Source of the DNA: Clostridium sp. 27_14
GTDB lineage: Bacteria; Bacillota; Clostridia; TANB77; CAG-508
Length of the DNA: 37,887 bases
Direction: 5' to 3'
Assembly: GCA_001916035.1 (NCBI GenBank)
Contig: MNRQ01000006.1
Location: 1 to 37,887, forward strand
Shown here: piece after piece, positions 1-9,191 of the stretch
Numbering within the stretch: the stretch's first letter is position 1
How the letters are laid out: every line of letters starts with the position of its first letter
The notes under the pieces: model-generated
The model's input: the letters and a program-made list of their open reading frames with translations, nothing else
The model's database searches: none
What the model was told of the DNA's origin: nothing
Translations under genes and position numbers: made by a program

Positions 1-176
1 TTATTTTTGGTCATTTAAACAATATCATTTTTGTGCTCTCTTTTCAATATTTTATTTTCAATGTATTTGTGACATATCTATTTTAAACCTATATTTTTAC
101 ATTTTTCTTATTTTTACATTATAACATTACAAAATCAAACAAATTTACCAACCTTAAACTATACTAACCATTATAT
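1..176. other. AT-rich end of window, no gene seen
   Basis: This stretch lies downstream of sigE and runs to the window edge. I see no open frame with a start and ribosome binding site on either strand, and no convincing terminator. In many Clostridia sigG follows sigE, but no sigG sequence is visible here. Confidence 0.5.
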
Positions 177-924
177 CTATCCAATTTTACTACTAATATC
201 CTTTTTCATTTTTCCTATAATTTTCTTTTCCAACCTAGAAATATAGCTTTGAGAAATACCGTAATTCATCTGCAACCTCTTTTTGAGTTTTTTCTTTTCC
301 CGTTTTAAAACCAAATCTCATTTCCATTATATTCTTCTCTCTATCATTCAACTTCAAAATCGAAGCTCTTAACAAAGTTTTATCAACTTCATCCTCCAAA
401 TTTCGTGATGTAATATCTGGATCTGTACCCAAAATATCAGAAAGTAACAACTCATTTCCATCTCCATCTTTATTAAGAGGTTCATCTATTGAAATTTCTC
501 CCCTTATTTTACTACTCTTTCTTAAAAACATTAATATTTCATTTTCTATACATCTTGATGCATATGTTGCAAGTTTTATATTTTTTTCTGCATTAAATGT
601 ATTTACTCCCTTCATAAGACCTATTGTTCCAATTGATATTAAATCTTCTATGCCTATTCCTGTATTTTCAAATTTTTTAGCTATATACACCACTAATCTC
701 AAATTTCTTTCTACTAATATTTGTCTAGCAAACAAATTATCTTTCTCTGATAATTGTCTTATATATTTTTCTTCCTCTTCTGGTGGAAGTGGTGGCGGTA
801 AAGTTTGGCTTCCCGCTATATAAAATATAGGTAAATATTCTATTTCATTTTCTTCACTTATATATTTAGCACAAATTGTTCCTATTGTACTTAGGCTAGT
901 CTTTAGCATCTCTAAAATTCTCAT
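177..924 (-). CDS. sigE: RNA polymerase sigma-E factor (early mother-cell sporulation), split by a +1 frameshift at CGG
   Basis: Mother-cell sigma factor, made as an inactive pro-protein and cleaved by SpoIIGA after asymmetric division. The zero frame runs through region 2 (RNLRLVVYIAKKFENTG, then YASRCIENEI) and region 3 to VADEL, where it meets CGG (261-259) and stops eight codons later. Skipping the C at 261 gives GISQSYISRLEKK, the expected region 4.2 recognition helix, then 14 more residues and a TAG at 177-179. Without the shift the protein lacks -35 recognition and should be inactive. The shifted product is 248 residues from ATG 924, close to the usual sigma-E length of about 240. I prefer ATG 924 because the AAAGG Shine-Dalgarno is about 12 nt upstream, as in many genes here; ATG 933 is only 3 nt from it. 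It lies downstream of spoIIGA, as in other spore formers. Confidence 0.93.
259..261 (-). other. CGG codon at +1 frameshift site in sigE
   Basis: Coding-strand context is GAA TTA CGG TAT in the zero frame and GAA TTA (C) GGT ATT after the skip. The zero frame ends at TAG within nine codons. The +1 frame gives the glycine that starts the conserved GISQSYISRLEK motif. What is seen is one extra C before GGT. That ribosomes skip it is inference. Confidence 0.85.
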
Positions 925-1010
925 AACTATCATTTTCCTTTCAAAACATTATAAACATTCTAATACTTATCTTATAAATTAAATCTTAATTAAATATACT
1001 TACAATAATA

Positions 1011-1899
1011 TTATATTTCTTCTAGTCCTATCAGTGCTCTATATTCCCCTCTTTTAGTAAGAGATTTATTATATATTCCTATAACAATATTATCTTTTTC
1101 TACCTCTTCACCTTCTTTTTCTATTACAACTTTATCAGCTTTTATTCCTAATAACATTCCATTTTGTTTTCCCAATGAAGAATATGGTATTAATCTAAAT
1201 GTTGATATGTATTTATTTTTTATCTCTTCTGGCACATTTTCCAAATCACCTCCTATAATTTTCTCTGTATTTTGCAAAATCTGATATGGCAAAATCTTTT
1301 CTAGCAAACTTGATTCAACTACAATTACAGGCATTCCAGTTATAGGTTCTTTAAGCATATTTCCTGTATCCACCATTGCCATTGTTTCAACTTCTTTATT
1401 ATTTAATATTATTTTTACTTTACAATATATATCTTTTTTTGATATTTTTGTTTTTACTATTTTAAATCCCATTATCAATATAATTGCAGCTATTATTGCA
1501 GATATAAACACTGTTTTTAGTGGATATGTTCCTAAAAATAAACCATTCTTCATTAATATATCTTGTGGTTTTATTACATATATTAAAGCAAATGCTACTC
1601 CTCCAAAAACAAATGAGGTTAAGTAAAATATCAGCACGTTTTTCCCTAGTTTTTTAATATTTTGTGGTTTATATGCTATATACACCATTATTACTGACAA
1701 TAATATTTTAAAAAATATGTTATTATAAACTTTTATTGGATATATATATGTTAATATTGAATATATTGCACCGTATAATACTTGAAATTATTATTCGTAT
1801 ATAATGTACTTTAACTCTCAAAATTACTGCTGTTGCATATAATATTATGCTATTCATTATTACATTTTCAACAATTACTATGTCTATATATATTATCAT
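1011..1899 (-). CDS. spoIIGA: SpoIIGA, membrane aspartic protease processing pro-sigma-E, split by a +1 frameshift at CGG
   Basis: SpoIIGA is a septal membrane protease that activates pro-sigma-E. Translation starts at ATG 1899 after an AAAAAGGATG ribosome binding site and gives MIIYIDIVIVENVIMNSI, the usual family N-terminus. After 42 codons it meets CGG (1773-1771), and the zero frame stops 16 codons later. Skipping the C at 1773 gives GAIYSILTYIYPIKVYNN and continues in one frame through several hydrophobic segments and a cytoplasmic domain with the DTGN active-site motif (Asp at about 177) to the stop at 1011. The joined protein is 295 residues, typical for the family. The part after the shift alone lacks a proper start and the first membrane segments. 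The gene sits directly upstream of sigE, its substrate, which carries the same kind of split. Confidence 0.92.
1771..1773 (-). other. CGG codon at +1 frameshift site in spoIIGA
   Basis: Context is ATT ATA CGG TGC in the zero frame and ATT ATA (C) GGT GCA after the skip. The restored GGT GCA gives Gly-Ala, which matches the Gly-Ala found at this place in SpoIIGA proteins such as that of Bacillus subtilis. It is the same C|GGN arrangement as in sigE. Confidence 0.85.
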
Positions 1900-2050
1900 T
1901 TACTTCACATCCTTTTTGCATAAATTAATTGCATCAAACTTATATTTTTTAATTATCTCATTGCTTTTTTATTCTACTACTTGTTCTTTAAAAATACTGT
2001 CTTTTCTTATTGTAGAAAAAAAGAAATATTCGATTTTTTAAGACAACAAA

Positions 2051-2088
2051 AAAAGACATAAATTATTCAAAATAATCCATATCTTTTT
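2051..2088 (-). terminator. Intrinsic terminator after ftsZ
   Basis: On the minus strand an imperfect stem of about 16 bp with several G-U pairs is followed by a run of T residues, about 45 nt beyond the ftsZ stop codon. It would separate the fts genes from spoIIGA-sigE. Confidence 0.55.
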
Positions 2089-2130
2089 CATTATTATTTT
2101 TATTTTTAAGCTTCTATATAAAACTCTAAA

Positions 2131-3249
2131 TTATAAATTTTTATTTCTATTCTTTCTTAAAAATGCTGGTATATCTAAGTCATTTTGTGATGTACTTACA
2201 TCTGTATTTGATGGAATTGAATTAATTTTCTTCTCCCATGTTTTTGACACAATATTATCTACACCAATACTTGATATTGGCTCATTTTTTTCAAATCCTG
2301 TTGCTATTACTGTAATTTGAATTTCATCTTCCATACTTGTATCTGTTACTGTACCAAATATAATATTTGCCTCTGGATCCACACTACGTTGTACTAATTC
2401 TGCCGCTGTATTTACTTCATGTAATCCTAAATCTTCTCCACCTGTGATATTTATAATCACCCCTTTTGCTCCTTCTATTGATGTTTCTAATAATGGGCTT
2501 TGTATTGCTTCTTTTGCTGCATCTTCTGCTCTATTTTCTCCTGATGCTCTTCCAACTCCCATATGTGCCATACCTTGATTTAACATAATTGTTTTTACAT
2601 CTGCAAAATCAAGATTTACTAGTCCTGGTACTGCTATTAGATCTGATATACCTTGTACACCTTGTCTTAATACATCATCTGCTTGTTTAAAAGCCTCAAT
2701 GATTGATGTTTTTCTATCTATTATTTGTAGTAATTTATCATTTGGTATAACTACTAATGTATCTACTTTTCCTTTTAAACTTTCAATTCCTCTTTCTGCT
2801 TGTGATAATCTTTTCTTTCCTTCAAATGTAAATGGTTTTGTTACTACACCAATTGTTAATATTCCCATTTCTTTTGCTGTTGCTGCAACTATTGGTGCTG
2901 CTCCAGTACCTGTTCCTCCACCCATTCCGGCTGTGACAAATACCATATCTGCTCCTCTTAATACTTCTGCTACTTCTGATTTGCTTTCTTCTGCTGATTG
3001 TGCACCAATATCTGGGTTTGCTCCTGCTCCTAATCCTCTTGTAATTTTTTCTCCTATTTGAATTTTTGTTCCTGCTTTTGATTGTTGTAATGCTTGTCTA
3101 TCTGTATTAACAGCTATAAAATCTACTCCCTTTATTCCAGATTCTATCATACGATTTACAGCATTATTTCCAGCTCCCCCTACACCAATTACTTTTATAG
3201 TAGCTGTACCATCCATCATTGCTACGTTGTTATCATCATACTCCATCAT
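2131..3249 (-). CDS. ftsZ: Cell division protein FtsZ
   Basis: Tubulin-like GTPase that polymerises into the Z ring at midcell. The 372 residues show the N-terminal nucleotide-binding segment IKVIGVGGAGNNAVNRM, the tubulin signature GGGTGTGAAP and the T7-loop region (NLDFADVKT). A linker leads to the C-terminal peptide DIPAFLRKNRNK, which binds FtsA and other partners. The start ATG follows GGGAGG by 9 nt. It lies downstream of ftsA, and together they form the end of the murA-ftsQ-ftsA-ftsZ block. Uninterrupted and of normal length. Confidence 0.98.
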   Translation of the reverse strand: MMEYDDNNVAMMDGTATIKVIGVGGAGNNAVNRMIESGIKGVDFIAVNTDRQALQQSKAGTKIQIGEKITRGLGAGANPDIGAQSAEESKSEVAEVLRGADMVFVTAGMGGGTGTGAAPIVAATAKEMGILTIGVVTKPFTFEGKKRLSQAERGIESLKGKVDTLVVIPNDKLLQIIDRKTSIIEAFKQADDVLRQGVQGISDLIAVPGLVNLDFADVKTIMLNQGMAHMGVGRASGENRAEDAAKEAIQSPLLETSIEGAKGVIINITGGEDLGLHEVNTAAELVQRSVDPEANIIFGTVTDTSMEDEIQITVIATGFEKNEPISSIGVDNIVSKTWEKKINSIPSNTDVSTSQNDLDIPAFLRKNRNKNL

Positions 3250-3337
3250 TTTGGCTTTCCTCCCTTATTTATACTTAAAAATTAATTACTGTTGTTCAGT
3301 ACTCTTTTATATCACATTTTTCGTTTTTTGTATACTA

Positions 3338-4567
3338 TTATGAATAGAAAAATTCTTTTATTCTTTCTAAAATATTTTTTAATATATTCTCATCTGATTT
3401 TGTGTCAATACTACTTGACACTGTTTTGGCAAATGGTCTTGCTGCTATATATCTTACTAACGCATAACTTGTTCTATATGTTGGTCTTATAGTACTTATT
3501 AATCTACCTGTTGAAATTTTTACAGGTATATTTAATGTTATTTTACCTGCTACATCACTTTTGTTTATATTTATTATTCCTTGACCTGTTAAAATAACAT
3601 TATTTATTTTTGATTTAATTCCTTGATTTGTTACATCTTTATTTATTATTGAAAATATTTCTTCTATTCTTGCTTCTATTATTTCTATTAGTTCTGAACT
3701 TTTTATTATTTTATTTTTATTATTGTCTTTACATGTATTTAAAATAATATCATTATCATTATCAATAAATGATTTTAAGGCTAGTCCATATTGTCTTTTT
3801 AATTTATCTGCTTCTTCCTCAGTAATATTTAGTACTACTGCAATATCATTAGTTATATTATCTCCCCCAACAGGTATAGAATTTGTATATATAAATGAAT
3901 TTCCTTCAAAAACTCCTATATCTGTGTTTCCTGCTCCTATATCTAACAACATTATATTATCATGCATTTCATTTTTATCTAATATCAAATTTCTTTCTGC
4001 TAATGTTATTGGTACTATTCCATCTATTTCTAATCCTGCTTTTTTAAATATTGATGTTAATTGTCTTACAAAATCCTTTTCAGCTAATATTACTTGTGCA
4101 TCTATTGTGAAACTTGCACTTAAACTTCCTACAGGATCTGACACAACAGTTCCATTTTCTAATGTTATTTTATCTGGTACTATATCTATTAAGGTTTTTC
4201 CTTCTGGTATTTCTATATCTTTTACTTGAATTATTGCATTTTGCACATCTCTTACTGATATTCCTGAATATTTGTCCTTTACTTCTTTTGTTATACTGTT
4301 TTGTACTATTGTTACTTGTTTTCCAGGTATTGTTACATATGCAGAATTTATTTTTAAATTTGTTTCTTCTTCAGCATCTTTTATTGTTTTGGCAAGACTT
4401 AAAGTTATTTCATCTTCATTAATTATTTTTCCTTTTTTTAGTCCACTACATTTATATGATGTGTTACTTATTATCTCAATTTGACCAAAATTATTAACTT
4501 CTCCAACAACTGTTGCTACTTTTGTTGTTCCAATGTCTACACCAACTATAATATCACCGATTGCCAA
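3338..4567 (-). CDS. ftsA: Cell division protein FtsA
   Basis: Actin-like ATPase that tethers FtsZ filaments to the membrane. Family motifs are seen: GVDIGTTKVATVVGE at the N-terminus, the 1C-subdomain segment, LLDIGAGNTDIGVFEG (phosphate 2) and a C-terminal amphipathic tail ending IKEFFYS. I place the start at the TTG at 4567, because GGAGG lies 7 nt upstream of it and inside the longer open frame. The in-frame ATG at 4594 has no good ribosome binding site. The protein is then 409 residues. It is followed by ftsZ after about 90 nt. Confidence 0.95.
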   Translation of the reverse strand: MAIGDIIVGVDIGTTKVATVVGEVNNFGQIEIISNTSYKCSGLKKGKIINEDEITLSLAKTIKDAEEETNLKINSAYVTIPGKQVTIVQNSITKEVKDKYSGISVRDVQNAIIQVKDIEIPEGKTLIDIVPDKITLENGTVVSDPVGSLSASFTIDAQVILAEKDFVRQLTSIFKKAGLEIDGIVPITLAERNLILDKNEMHDNIMLLDIGAGNTDIGVFEGNSFIYTNSIPVGGDNITNDIAVVLNITEEEADKLKRQYGLALKSFIDNDNDIILNTCKDNNKNKIIKSSELIEIIEARIEEIFSIINKDVTNQGIKSKINNVILTGQGIININKSDVAGKITLNIPVKISTGRLISTIRPTYRTSYALVRYIAARPFAKTVSSSIDTKSDENILKNILERIKEFFYS

Positions 4568-4683
4568 GTTAATTCCTCCATTTTTTTGTTTCATTTTTCA
4601 TAACGTATTTATATTACATTTTTTATAAAATGTCAATACCAAATGTTATATTTTTGTAATCTTTTTGTAATATTGCTGTAATA

Positions 4684-5040
4684 TTATTTTTTCTTAAATT
4701 TCTCTGTCCATTTTTCCACATAATATCTTCTAATTATTCCTAAATTACTAAACATTCTCCATACAAATACTACTATTGCTGCCAAATATATGTCTACATT
4801 TAACTTTTGTCCTAGTATTGTCAATAATATTGCTAAAATTGCATTTCCAAAAAATCCTGATATAAAAATTTTTATATCAAATTTCTTATTTATTACTGAT
4901 GCTATTCCTCCAAATACAGAATCCAATGCAGCTATTATTGCTATTGCCAAATAACTTGAATATGTATATGATATTGTAGGAGCATTTATTCCTATAATTG
5001 CCCCTAATAAACATCCAATTATTATTGCTATAAAAACCAT
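4684..5040 (-). CDS. sbp: Small basic protein Sbp/YlxX-type (DUF1290), membrane protein
   Basis: Small integral membrane protein of about 118 residues found in the ftsA-ftsZ neighbourhood of Firmicutes; its exact function is unknown. Three or four hydrophobic segments are visible, with the family stretch AALDSVFGGIASVINKKFD and a basic C-terminus EKWTEKFKKK. The chosen ATG (5040) is 12 nt after AAGG. A GTG three codons upstream is too close to that site. It sits between the second DUF881 gene and ftsA. Confidence 0.85.
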   Translation of the reverse strand: MVFIAIIIGCLLGAIIGINAPTISYTYSSYLAIAIIAALDSVFGGIASVINKKFDIKIFISGFFGNAILAILLTILGQKLNVDIYLAAIVVFVWRMFSNLGIIRRYYVEKWTEKFKKK

Positions 5041-5062
5041 TTTTTTCACTTTCCTTCCATAA

Positions 5063-5773
5063 TTAGTCTTCTTTTATATATTTTGATGTTAAATCTTTAT
5101 TATATTTTTTTATTTGTATTTTATTTGATTTTGTAATTGTAACTGTATGTCCCAATTTTTCTAATTTATCTCCTTCTCCACCATTTCCTGATATTGCACC
5201 TTCTAAGTATGTTTGATTACCTATTGCTTTAATAACATAAGGAGAAACTACTCTTTGTTGATTTACTCTTATAACTGTATTTTCATTTACAGATACTATA
5301 TCTGTCATATTTATTATTCTTTCATCATTAATAGATATTGCCTCTGCTCCTGCTTCTTTTAATTCATTTACAATCATATTTAGATTATCTGATATTATCC
5401 CAGCTTCTGCATCTTTATTTTCCTGTAATGTTATTGTAATACCTTGACCTTCTACATCTGTTCTTCCTAAAACCAAATTAACTTGCTCTAATTCATTTTT
5501 TACTAATCCTTCTGTTTCTTCTTCTGTGGCTTCAGTTTTATTATATTCTTCTAATTTTTTAGTTTTTTCTTGGTATTGATTTTCTGCTTCATCATATTTT
5601 GCCTTCCAGTTTGCTAACTCTGTTCTTAATTCATCTTCCCTCATAACTTCTAATTCATTTATATCTGTCTGATTTACCATTTTAAATTGCATAAACATTA
5701 CAGTTGCTAATGCTAAACACGCAATTCCAATCGTTATAGTAACTGTTATTTTTCCTTTTTTTATTGGTTTCAA
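5063..5773 (-). CDS. DUF881 family protein (YlxW-like), second of a tandem pair
   Basis: This protein has one N-terminal membrane anchor (about residues 8-28), a coiled-coil segment rich in Glu and Lys (about 38-85) and a C-terminal DUF881 domain (GQGITITLQE, IVNELKEAGAEAISIND, ERIINMTDIV, PYVIKAIGN). DUF881 proteins accompany ftsQ/divIB in Firmicutes and Actinobacteria, but no biochemical role is established. It starts at TTG 5773, 12 nt after AAAGG. It is a clear paralogue of the gene just upstream. Confidence 0.88.
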   Translation of the reverse strand: MKPIKKGKITVTITIGIACLALATVMFMQFKMVNQTDINELEVMREDELRTELANWKAKYDEAENQYQEKTKKLEEYNKTEATEEETEGLVKNELEQVNLVLGRTDVEGQGITITLQENKDAEAGIISDNLNMIVNELKEAGAEAISINDERIINMTDIVSVNENTVIRVNQQRVVSPYVIKAIGNQTYLEGAISGNGGEGDKLEKLGHTVTITKSNKIQIKKYNKDLTSKYIKED

Positions 5774-5816
5774 ATGCCACTACTTCCTTTCTAAATATTT
5801 ACTTTTTACAATATTT

Positions 5817-6539
5817 CTATTTTTCTTCTACACTTTTCGCATATTTATAATTTATAATTCCTGAATATTTAGGTATCGTTATATTATTAGATTTTTTCAA
5901 ATCAACACCTATACTTGCACTTTTCATATATGATAAATATCCTCCTGCCCTATTCAAGTTTGCCAAATTTTCTGGCAATCCTATAGCTTTTATTACAAAT
6001 GGTGAACCTATTTTTTGACCATTTACTGTTATAATATTTCCACCACATTCAATAGATGTTGTTGGAACTACTCTTTGTTCATTTACAGATATTGCCTCTG
6101 CTCCAGCATTTTTCAATTCATTTATTATATAATATATATCCAAATTATGAACTATCAATGAGCTTGCATCTAATACACTACTTGCATCTAATTTACTATC
6201 TGTTAATGTTATTGTTATTCCTGGTCCAGTTACTTCTGATGTACCTATTATCTTGTTTCCAGCTTTTATTTGATTTTTTGCATCTTCTAAATTTGTATTT
6301 TTAGCTGATGCTTCCTCTATTTTTGTTTCCAATTCACTATCTAGTTTTTCTATTTCTTTAATTTGATTTTCGTATTTTTCTTTATATTTTAATACCTCTG
6401 CTCTTAAATTATTTTGATCATAATTCTGTCCTACTTTCGTACTGTATTGTTTTACTGTTCTTATTTGAATACATATTCCAAGTGTAAGAGCTAAACACAT
6501 TACACCTAAAACTATCCCCGTTTTCGCTTTTTTATCCAT
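5817..6539 (-). CDS. DUF881 family protein (YlxW-like), first of a tandem pair
   Basis: At 240 residues, it has a membrane anchor at about 8-26, a coiled coil at about 35-90 and a DUF881 domain with GPGITITLTDS, IINELKNAGAEAISVNEQR and FVIKAIG. It has the same architecture as the following gene, pointing to an old tandem duplication. It lies between ftsQ and the second copy and is probably co-transcribed with both. It is likely an extracytoplasmic, membrane-tethered accessory factor of division or envelope assembly; that role is inferred from context only. Confidence 0.88.
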   Translation of the reverse strand: MDKKAKTGIVLGVMCLALTLGICIQIRTVKQYSTKVGQNYDQNNLRAEVLKYKEKYENQIKEIEKLDSELETKIEEASAKNTNLEDAKNQIKAGNKIIGTSEVTGPGITITLTDSKLDASSVLDASSLIVHNLDIYYIINELKNAGAEAISVNEQRVVPTTSIECGGNIITVNGQKIGSPFVIKAIGLPENLANLNRAGGYLSYMKSASIGVDLKKSNNITIPKYSGIINYKYAKSVEEK

Positions 6540-6612
6540 TTAACTCACTTCCCTTTCAAGGATAAAATTTAAAATATATTTTATTTTTACATTGTATTAA
6601 AAAAAATATATA

Positions 6613-7626
6613 CTATACTTTTTGTTTAAATCGTGGTTTGAATTTATCATTCAAATCACCATTTACATATATTTCTCCTTCTATCCCTTTATTATCTTTC
6701 ATTATTGCTTGTACCCATAAAATTTTATTATTTAAGTTTGTATCATTTCCTAAATATATTTTTTGTTTTTCTTCTTCAACATACATTGTATACTCTAATC
6801 TATCTGTTATGTCTATGCTTGTTATTTTTTGTTCTATTTCGTTATTTTTCCAAATTTTTGTTATTGTTATTGCTGTTTCTAATTTTTCTAAATCTTCTTT
6901 ATCCAATCTATTTCCTGGTACTATCTTTTCTTCTGATGTTTTGGCACCTTGTATAACTGGCAAATCTAGTTTTTCTTGTGATATTTCTAATATATATCCT
7001 TGATTATTTATATAAGCATATCCATTCATAAATTCTATATTAAAAGTTCTTTCTCTTTCCTCTACTTGTATTTCCACTTTATTTGGTAATTTTCTTTTAA
7101 CTTTTGCCGTTTCTACATAAGGATTAGATTTTACATTTTCTACAACTTTCTTATTAAAAAATTTGAATATATTCTGTTCTTTACTCAATTCAGATATACT
7201 TACTATTGTTTCTGAACTTACTATATTATTTCCTGTTACATTTATTTCCTTTATATTAAATATTGGTGAAACTAAAGCAAATGCTGTTCCTCCTGATATT
7301 ATACATATAATACTTGTCCATTTTAAAAATCTTTTTATTTTTCTTTTTCTCTTTTGTTTTATCCTTTCTTGTTTATCAAATTGTTTTTGTATTTCTTTTC
7401 TTTTAGCTTGGTTATTCTTATTTGTCATTCCAATTACAGTTTCTGTATCAAAATCAAATTTTTCCTCTATCTTTGATTTTTCTTTATTCATTTGTTTTAT
7501 TCTTTTTTCTCTTTCTTTTATCTTTTTTTTATCTACATTATTTAGTCTATCTTGTTCTAGTTGGAATTCTTGTTCATAATACATATTTATTTTATTATCT
7601 GAATGTTTTGATTTTTTTGTTTTCAT
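6613..7626 (-). CDS. ftsQ: Cell division protein FtsQ/DivIB
   Basis: Bitopic membrane protein of the FtsQ-FtsL-FtsB division subcomplex. It has a long, highly charged cytoplasmic N-terminus (about 100 residues, many Lys/Arg/Glu), one membrane segment (about 104-124), a POTRA domain starting FNIKEINVTGNNIVSSETI, and a beta domain (RKLPNKVEIQVEERERTFNIE). At 337 residues it is somewhat long because of the cytoplasmic tail. AAGGAGG lies 8 nt before the ATG. It sits between murA and the DUF881 pair. Confidence 0.93.
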   Translation of the reverse strand: MKTKKSKHSDNKINMYYEQEFQLEQDRLNNVDKKKIKEREKRIKQMNKEKSKIEEKFDFDTETVIGMTNKNNQAKRKEIQKQFDKQERIKQKRKRKIKRFLKWTSIICIISGGTAFALVSPIFNIKEINVTGNNIVSSETIVSISELSKEQNIFKFFNKKVVENVKSNPYVETAKVKRKLPNKVEIQVEERERTFNIEFMNGYAYINNQGYILEISQEKLDLPVIQGAKTSEEKIVPGNRLDKEDLEKLETAITITKIWKNNEIEQKITSIDITDRLEYTMYVEEEKQKIYLGNDTNLNNKILWVQAIMKDNKGIEGEIYVNGDLNDKFKPRFKQKV

Positions 7627-7736
7627 TTTTCATTCCTCCTTTTTAGACTAAATTTTTCCTATTTTTTCACTTTTTCTATTTTAACACATATATAATACTT
7701 TTTTCTAGACCTTTTAAGATTTTTTTTAAAATTTTT

Positions 7737-7763
7737 TGAGGTACCTTTATACAAGATACCTCA
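7737..7763 (-). terminator. Hairpin after murA, possible terminator
   Basis: A perfect 7-bp inverted repeat, TGAGGTA and TACCTCA, lies 15 nt past the murA stop with a 13-nt loop. On the minus strand it is followed by an A/T-rich stretch and not a clean T run, so terminator function is uncertain and murA may be transcribed into ftsQ. Confidence 0.35.
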
Positions 7764-7777
7764 TTATTATACTATAC

Positions 7778-9034
7778 TTATAATACTTCTGAAATTTCTA
7801 TATTTCCACCTAAAGCTCTTATTTTTTTATCAAAATCTTCATAGCCTCTCAATATATACTCTATATTTTCAACAACTGTTGTTCCTTTTGCAGATAATCC
7901 AGCCAAAACTAATGCTGCACCACCTCTTAAATCTGTTGCTTTTACAGTCGCTCCATATATCTTCCTAACACCTCTAATTATTGCACTTTTTCCCTCAACT
8001 ATAATTTTCGCACCCATTTTATTTAATTCTTGTACATACTTATATCTATTTTCAAATATGTTTTCTACTACTACTGTTGTCCCCTTTGCTATTGTAAATG
8101 TTGCCGCCATTATTGATTGCATATCTGTTGGAAATCCTGGATAAGGCATTGTTTTTATATCTATTGCCTTTAATTTCTTTGGACTTATTATTTCTATTAT
8201 TTCTTTCTGTATTTTTATTTCACATCCTGCTTCTTCTAATTTTGCAATTACTGGTGTTAAATGATTTGAATTTACTTTTTCTAATTTAATTTTTCCACCT
8301 GTTATTGCTGCTAAACACAAAAATGTTCCCGCTTCTATTCTATCTGGCATTACATTATAACTTATCTCTTTTAATTTTTTAACACCTTCTATTTCTATTT
8401 CATTTGTGCCAGCTCCTTTTATTTTAGCTCCCATTTTATTCAAAAAATTCTGTAAATCTATGATTTCCGGCTCTCTTGCAGCATTCGTTATTATTGTTTT
8501 ACCTTCTGCTAGCACACTTGCCAATATTGCATTTTCTGTTGCTCCTACACTTGGAAAGTCAAAATCTATTTTACTTCCTATTATTTTTTCTGTACTACAT
8601 GTTATATTCCCATAATTTTGGTTTATATGAATTCCTAATTTCTCAAATGCTTTTAAATGCAAATCTATCGGTCTTGATCCAATTTCACAACCTCCAGGAT
8701 ATGTAAATGTTGCTGTTTTATATCTTCCAACAATTGCACCTACTAATATCACAGATGAGCGCATTTTATGCATTAACTCATCAGGTATTTCATATTTATT
8801 AATATTTGTTGTATTTATTATTACTTTATTTTTCTTTTTTTGCACTTTTCCCCCTAGCAATTTTATTATTTCATACATCATTTGTGTATCCTGTATATTT
8901 GGAACATTATATAAAGTAGTAATTCCTTTATTTAATATTGTAGCCGCTATTATTGGAAGTGAAGCATTTTTTGAACCTGAAATTTTTACTATACCTTCTA
9001 ATCTACTTCCCCCTTTTATTATATAACTTGACAT
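7778..9034 (-). CDS. murA: UDP-N-acetylglucosamine 1-carboxyvinyltransferase MurA
   Basis: Cytoplasmic enzyme for the first committed step of peptidoglycan synthesis: it transfers enolpyruvyl from phosphoenolpyruvate to UDP-GlcNAc. The 418 residues show the conserved Lys22 (SKNAS), the catalytic Cys116 in PGGCEIGSRPIDLH, and the C-terminal ATDLRGGAALVLAG. Having Cys at the active site, it belongs to the fosfomycin-sensitive class by family knowledge. A strong GGGGG-type ribosome binding site precedes ATG 9034. It is divergent from asnS and starts the division block. Confidence 0.97.
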   Translation of the reverse strand: MSSYIIKGGSRLEGIVKISGSKNASLPIIAATILNKGITTLYNVPNIQDTQMMYEIIKLLGGKVQKKKNKVIINTTNINKYEIPDELMHKMRSSVILVGAIVGRYKTATFTYPGGCEIGSRPIDLHLKAFEKLGIHINQNYGNITCSTEKIIGSKIDFDFPSVGATENAILASVLAEGKTIITNAAREPEIIDLQNFLNKMGAKIKGAGTNEIEIEGVKKLKEISYNVMPDRIEAGTFLCLAAITGGKIKLEKVNSNHLTPVIAKLEEAGCEIKIQKEIIEIISPKKLKAIDIKTMPYPGFPTDMQSIMAATFTIAKGTTVVVENIFENRYKYVQELNKMGAKIIVEGKSAIIRGVRKIYGATVKATDLRGGAALVLAGLSAKGTTVVENIEYILRGYEDFDKKIRALGGNIEISEVL

Positions 9035-9107
9035 GAAATTTCCCCCTTTACGTTTTTGTATATCTTATGTGTTGTTTACGTAAAAAGTGACTTGTGTAAA
9101 ACTACTA

Positions 9108-9136
9108 TTGATTTTTTTATACAGATGCTGTATAAT
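9108..9136 (+). promoter_or_regulatory. Probable sigma-A promoter of asnS
   Basis: TTGATT (9108-9113) and TATAAT (9131-9136) are separated by exactly 17 nt, followed by a short leader of about 50 nt to the asnS start. I looked for T-box features (specifier loop, GGTGG-type antiterminator) and did not see them; the leader is too short. Confidence 0.7.
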
Positions 9137-9191
9137 CTAGCAAGTATAATGAGGAACACAAAATTTCACCTCAAGAAAGGAATGTTTTAAT

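Noticed and set aside
177..1899. Plain pseudogenes from sporulation loss as the full explanation of both splits
   Set aside because: Both breaks have the same C|GGN form, the frames before and after are otherwise intact, and a non-sporulation gene shows the same break. It remains an alternative and is not excluded.
1847..2041. Plus-strand open frame of 64 codons near the spoIIGA start
   Set aside because: It overlaps the spoIIGA 5' end, is very hydrophobic through AT bias, and has no ribosome binding site.
2699..3061. Plus-strand open frame across ftsZ
   Set aside because: It is antisense to a conserved gene and mirrors its codon bias.
9035..9191. T-box leader upstream of asnS
   Set aside because: The leader after the promoter is only about 50 nt and lacks an antiterminator sequence.
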